DNA of 7,256 bases from Euryarchaeota archaeon UBA59 (GTDB lineage Archaea; Thermoplasmatota; Poseidoniia; Poseidoniales; Thalassarchaeaceae). The notes beneath the pieces are model-generated. The model was given only the letters and a program-made list of their open reading frames with translations. It was not told the DNA's origin and did no database searches. Shown here piece after piece: positions 4,827-7,256 of this stretch. How positions within the stretch are numbered: the stretch's first letter is position 1; each line of letters opens with the position of its first letter. The stretch lies in contig DAVI01000108.1 of assembly GCA_002505495.1 (NCBI GenBank), positions 687-7,942 of the forward strand. The letters are read 5' to 3'. Made by a program: the position numbers and the translations under genes.

Positions 4827-6782
4827 TCAGAACCTCCTGTCAAACGCATTGTAGAGAGCGACGATTTCGTGATGATCGTCGACCTTTGAATTGATTATCT
4901 TCGGCATCTTGCCGACGCTTCCCGGTGGCATGAACAACGCCTGCAGGTCTCGCATCATCGGAGCGCCGTTTCGGGTGAACCCAAGAGCCATCCGTGGGAG
5001 GATTCCGGTGAGGGCGTTCTTCGCCATTCCAAACGGACCAAGGGTTGCGCCTGCCAGAGTCGTCTCGTTTAGTTGACCGCTAAACTTGACGGTCTCAGTG
5101 AACCACCAGACATGCTTGCCGTGGCGGCCGGTGAAGCCATCCGCCTCCAAGGTCGCGGTCTTCGCCTCAAGGAGGGCAAGTGCTGCGATGACGCCCATTC
5201 TTCCCTGTCGGTGGATGGATGACATGTCAGCTTCCGCCTTGATGCCGTTTGGACCCTGCACCACCTCAAGGTGGGAGGCTCGGCCAGCCGCTGAGAGGCG
5301 GGAGTCGTTGCAGCGAGCCCACAGACGAGCGACTACTGCTGGTCCGACATATGAGCGGTTGTGAGGGGTGGTGTCCGAGGCGCTGTGCAGAAGTTGGTAA
5401 CTGGCGATGTCTCCAGCAATGTGGAGAGTTGCAGCGAGTGGTGCCTCCATCGTCCCCATGACGCCCTGCTCGAGCTGGCTTGCACCGCGGGTTGCGCCTC
5501 GCATCCACGGTTTGCTTGCCGAGAGGTGCGTTTGGTAGTCCGAATGGTCAACCACAAGGTCACGGATGACGTCGTACCCGGGCAGCGGGTCGATTCTCAG
5601 TGAGGACTCACCGTTGCGAGTGGTGGCGATGTCAGCGAGTGCGACTCTGCCTGGGAGAATCAGCCGGCCGTTGACGAGTAGGCCGGTGGTGGCGTCGTCC
5701 GGCGAGCCATCTCGGAAGGTGAGAGAACCATCTTCTGTGGCTTTCAGGAGACGGAGAACTTCGGTGACTGAGAGGTGGCCGGGGATTGCACACGCCCAGA
5801 CGTCGTGACCTGATTCGCCGCTGACCGCGTCGTAACGGAAGACACGGATGTTGACTTGTAATTCGGCCCTCTCAACCGCGGGAATGTCGAATGCTGAGCC
5901 GGCCGCCACCGCGGTCTTGCCACCCGCTGCCTTCGCCTTCAGCGCCTCCACTGCATCTTCCTGATAGACGCCATCGCCATCGACCGCGGCGATGTGGGGG
6001 AGGGCCTCGGCAACCCAACCGTTGGCCATCTCGTCGTAGTCGACATCGCAGTCGACCCGCGCCACCACGCGGTTTGCGCCCTGCTTCTCGAACCAGACAT
6101 CCCAGTCGATGCCAGATTGACAATAGAATTCGTAGGAGGTGTCACCGAGTGCACAGATGGAGAAATGGGTTCCAGCGAGGTTAGGGGCCCCGTCGCCCTT
6201 AGCAGCCACCCAAAGGTCCTCGGCGTTGTCGGGCATGTCGCCTTCCCCCCAGGTGCTGCAGACGATGAGTACACGCATCTGTCCAGCGAGGTCGCCGATT
6301 TGGATCTCATCCATTCCTTTGACCGTCGCCTCAAGACCGTAGGTCGAGGCAGACTTGCCGATCTTGGCGCACAGGTCCTCGGAGTTTCCGGACTGCGTTC
6401 CGAACAGAACGAGCAACGAGCGGTCGCCTCCCATCGAGACTTCAGCTGCTGCCGGAACTTCAGCTGCTGCAGGTGCGGCCACCTCGGGTTCAACCTCAGC
6501 CGGAGCTTCCGATGCATCTCCCTCAGAAGCGCCGCCACCCATGGTCTCGATGATGATGACATCGACCGGGCAGCCGTCAGCTGCCTCCTGTAGGATTTCT
6601 AGGTCGATGTCGTCCTTGACAACGGATTTGGAGGTCTGGTTGGTGTCGAAATTCCCGTCAGTTCGGGAATCAGCCTTGATGAAGCAGGTGTCTTCTGTGA
6701 CATGGAAAACTTCGGGGTAGGTCTCCTCACATGCATCACAGACGATGCAACCCTCGTCAATCCAAACTGAGACTGAAGCCAT
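4827..6782 (-). CDS. Ferredoxin - flavodoxin - cluster-free SdhB/HdrC-like fusion protein
   Basis: A 651-residue redox fusion that I cannot name as a known enzyme. Residues 1-82: single-cluster ferredoxin with C12, C15, C18 and a distant C71 before Pro, the four expected [4Fe-4S] ligands; the cysteine often following the third ligand is Tyr. Residues 83-118: Ala/Glu/Pro linker. Residues 121-267: CysJ/CPR-type flavodoxin with the FMN phosphate loop GTQSGNSED (128-136), STWGEGDMP (176-184) and ALGDTSYEFYCQSG (211-224). Residues 308-541: full SdhB-like domain, recognised by LTFR (354-357), LLVNG (368-372), PLPGYDVIRDLV (399-410), KPW (424-426) and YVGPAVVARLW (478-488). All cysteines for its [2Fe-2S], [4Fe-4S] and [3Fe-4S] sites are missing; only C331 and C491 remain, at non-ligand positions. 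Residues 547-651: HdrC-like tail (TETVKFSGQLNE, then MPPGSVGKMPKI). Cytosolic, no membrane segments. It leads a unit with the HdrB/SdhE-like gene one base downstream. The start at 6782 has GGTGA four bases upstream; an in-frame GTG at 6794 is the alternative. Confidence 0.85.
   Translation of the reverse strand: MASVSVWIDEGCIVCDACEETYPEVFHVTEDTCFIKADSRTDGNFDTNQTSKSVVKDDIDLEILQEAADGCPVDVIIIETMGGGASEGDASEAPAEVEPEVAAPAAAEVPAAAEVSMGGDRSLLVLFGTQSGNSEDLCAKIGKSASTYGLEATVKGMDEIQIGDLAGQMRVLIVCSTWGEGDMPDNAEDLWVAAKGDGAPNLAGTHFSICALGDTSYEFYCQSGIDWDVWFEKQGANRVVARVDCDVDYDEMANGWVAEALPHIAAVDGDGVYQEDAVEALKAKAAGGKTAVAAGSAFDIPAVERAELQVNIRVFRYDAVSGESGHDVWACAIPGHLSVTEVLRLLKATEDGSLTFRDGSPDDATTGLLVNGRLILPGRVALADIATTRNGESSLRIDPLPGYDVIRDLVVDHSDYQTHLSASKPWMRGATRGASQLEQGVMGTMEAPLAATLHIAGDIASYQLLHSASDTTPHNRSYVGPAVVARLWARCNDSRLSAAGRASHLEVVQGPNGIKAEADMSSIHRQGRMGVIAALALLEAKTATLEADGFTGRHGKHVWWFTETVKFSGQLNETTLAGATLGPFGMAKNALTGILPRMALGFTRNGAPMMRDLQALFMPPGSVGKMPKIINSKVDDHHEIVALYNAFDRRF
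4832..4838 (-). promoter_or_regulatory. Ribosome binding site that sets the CCG-protein start at 4825
   Basis: The minus strand reads AGGAGGT, a near-perfect Shine-Dalgarno, six bases before the ATG at 4825 and inside the last codons of the upstream gene. It decides for this start over the in-frame ATG at 4849, eight codons further upstream, which would place this site inside the coding sequence. Confidence 0.75.
6439..6470 (-). repeat. Two identical 14-base copies in the Ala/Pro linker coding region
   Basis: ACTTCAGCTGCTGC (plus strand) occurs at 6439-6452 and again at 6457-6470, with an 18-base period. It encodes two copies of a PAAAEV-like unit in the linker between the ferredoxin and flavodoxin domains. 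This looks like slippage-driven linker growth and keeps the frame. Confidence 0.75.
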
Positions 6783-6786
6783 CTTG

Positions 6787-6791
6787 TCACC
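6787..6791 (-). promoter_or_regulatory. Ribosome binding site of the ferredoxin-flavodoxin fusion
   Basis: The minus strand reads GGTGA, then CAAG, then the ATG at 6782. The product then begins MASVSVWIDEGCIVC, a normal length ahead of the first ferredoxin cysteine. The upstream GTG at 6794 would lie inside the palindrome and has no better site. Confidence 0.5.
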
Positions 6792-6792
6792 C

Positions 6793-6811
6793 ACCCAACC
6801 TACGGTTGGGT
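6793..6811. repeat. Perfect 8-bp inverted repeat at the 5' end of the redox unit
   Basis: ACCCAACC-TAC-GGTTGGGT is an exact 8-bp palindrome with a 3-base centre. On the minus strand its second arm runs straight into GGGTGA, the fusion's ribosome binding site. It could be a repressor operator, or an mRNA hairpin next to the ribosome binding site. Confidence 0.6.
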
Positions 6812-6817
6812 AAACCG

Positions 6818-6847
6818 GTCGACCTGAAGTCGACTCTTCAATATAGC
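6818..6847 (-). promoter_or_regulatory. Candidate promoter and operator of the redox unit
   Basis: The minus strand reads GCTATATTG at 6847-6839, a plausible archaeal TATA box. Transcription would start about 25 bases on, near 6815-6820, leaving a leader of roughly 35 bases that holds the palindrome at 6793-6811. Between the TATA box and the predicted start are two copies of GTCGAC (6818-6823 and 6829-6834), 11 bases apart, about one helical turn. A bound regulator there would block transcription. The promoter is inferred from sequence alone. Confidence 0.4.
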
Positions 6848-6935
6848 GCGTAGGTTACCTGTGTCGGGCCAACAATCGCCACCCTGAGTTCGTGCTAGGA
6901 CGTAGTGCCCAAACAATTTGCCAAGAAGGCGGACC

Positions 6936-7256
6936 TCACATTGGGAAGTCCATGCCATCCATGCCGTCCATTCCGCCACCGGAGACAGCCTTGCTGGAGA
7001 TGACATCGTCGATTCGGAGAATCATCACTGCGGTTTCCGTCGCGCTCTGGATTGCCTGCTCGACCACCCGAAGCGGTTCTAGGACGTTGGCTTTCTTCAT
7101 GTCCATGACGCCACCTTCGTAGACATTGACTCCGAAGGTGCTCTTGCCCTCTGCGTGTGCTTTACGGACTTCGATGATCGTATTGACTGGGTCCAGTCCT
7201 GCATTCTCTGCAAGGGTGCGTGGAATCACTTCTAGGGCTCCTGCGAAGGCCTCGAT
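6936..7256 (-). CDS. ths: Thermosome subunit (group II chaperonin), C-terminal 106 residues, cut by right window edge
   Basis: C-terminal end of an archaeal CCT-like chaperonin subunit that folds proteins in the cytosol using ATP. The frame is open to the window edge and begins IEAFAGALEVIPRTLAENAG, followed by LDPVNTIIEVRKAH, the classic equatorial-domain sequence. It continues with FGVNVYEGGVMDM, VLEPLRVVEQAI and AVMILRIDDVISSK. The tail is a run of GMD repeats ending in FPM, the flexible Gly/Met-rich tail common in this family. The stop is TGA at 6938-6936. About four fifths of the gene (the family is usually near 540 residues) lies to the right. The 153 bases between its stop and the fusion start contain the fusion's candidate promoter; no strong terminator is visible, only short T-rich stretches such as TTGTTT. 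Which subunit type this is cannot be told from the C-terminus. Confidence 0.95.
   Translation of the reverse strand: MEAFAGALEVIPRTLAENAGLDPVNTIIEVRKAHAEGKSTFGVNVYEGGVMDMKKANVLEPLRVVEQAIQSATETAVMILRIDDVISSKAVSGGGMDGMDGMDFPM

Noticed and set aside
5160..5723. Cysteine loss as a frameshift or pseudogene artefact
   Set aside because: The frame is intact across the domain and downstream to the stop, with conserved SdhB landmarks on both sides of each missing site.
5939..6593. Long open frames on both other frames of the fusion gene (plus strand 5994-6593, minus strand 5939-6562)
   Set aside because: They are composition shadows of the GC-rich fusion gene; the translations are Arg/Ser-rich without recognisable domains, whereas the main frame has clear ferredoxin, flavodoxin and SdhB motifs.
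4827..6782. Fusion as an ordinary sulfite reductase flavoprotein (CysJ) or an SDH iron-sulfur subunit
   Set aside because: The CysJ FAD/NADPH-binding half is absent, and the SdhB half has none of the cluster cysteines, so neither standard name is justified.
1..7256. Mobile elements, CRISPR arrays or integration sites
   Set aside because: No spaced repeat array, transposase-like frame or terminal inverted repeats were seen; the content is housekeeping plus one redox unit.

Overview
The window reads as archaeal chromosome. The visible proteins are an archaeal/eukaryal-type ribosomal protein uL3, a Hef helicase-nuclease (a euryarchaeal hallmark), and the C-terminal end of a thermosome (group II chaperonin). 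Start codons have Shine-Dalgarno sites of the GGAGGTGA kind, and gaps within transcription units are tiny. My best guess is a moderately GC-rich mesophilic euryarchaeon such as a marine group II/III (Poseidoniales-like) or other Thermoplasmatota lineage. The lineage is inferred from protein style and was not tested by a search.

Layout, left to right. Positions 1-674 (minus) hold the first 224 codons of uL3, running off the left edge. Positions 675-1107 are a 433-base divergent intergenic region with GC-rich hairpins near uL3 and an AT-richer half near hef. Positions 1108-3951 (plus) encode a 947-residue Hef: SF2 helicase, long acidic linker, XPF-type nuclease, second linker, tandem helix-hairpin-helix. 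Only 10 bases after its stop, and convergent to it, lies a two-gene minus-strand unit. Its second gene (3962-4825) is a CCG-domain protein related to HdrB/SdhE. Its first gene (4827-6782) is a multidomain redox fusion. A promoter-like region with a perfect palindrome precedes this unit (about 6783-6847). The right end (6936-7256, minus) is the C-terminus of a thermosome subunit.

The part that deserves attention is 3962-6782. The upstream gene fuses a [4Fe-4S] ferredoxin, a CysJ-type flavodoxin, and a full-length SdhB/HdrC-like domain that has lost every iron-sulfur cysteine, ending in an HdrC-like tail. One base after its stop begins the HdrB/SdhE-like protein, whose first CCG motif is intact while the second has lost nearly all its cysteines. 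The pair resembles an SdhB-HdrB (TfrB-like) or HdrC-HdrB module whose electron input has been replaced: ferredoxin and flavin supply electrons, a cluster-free scaffold holds the parts together, and one non-cubane cluster remains as the probable active site. The substrate is unknown. uL3, Hef and the thermosome look like ordinary housekeeping neighbours.
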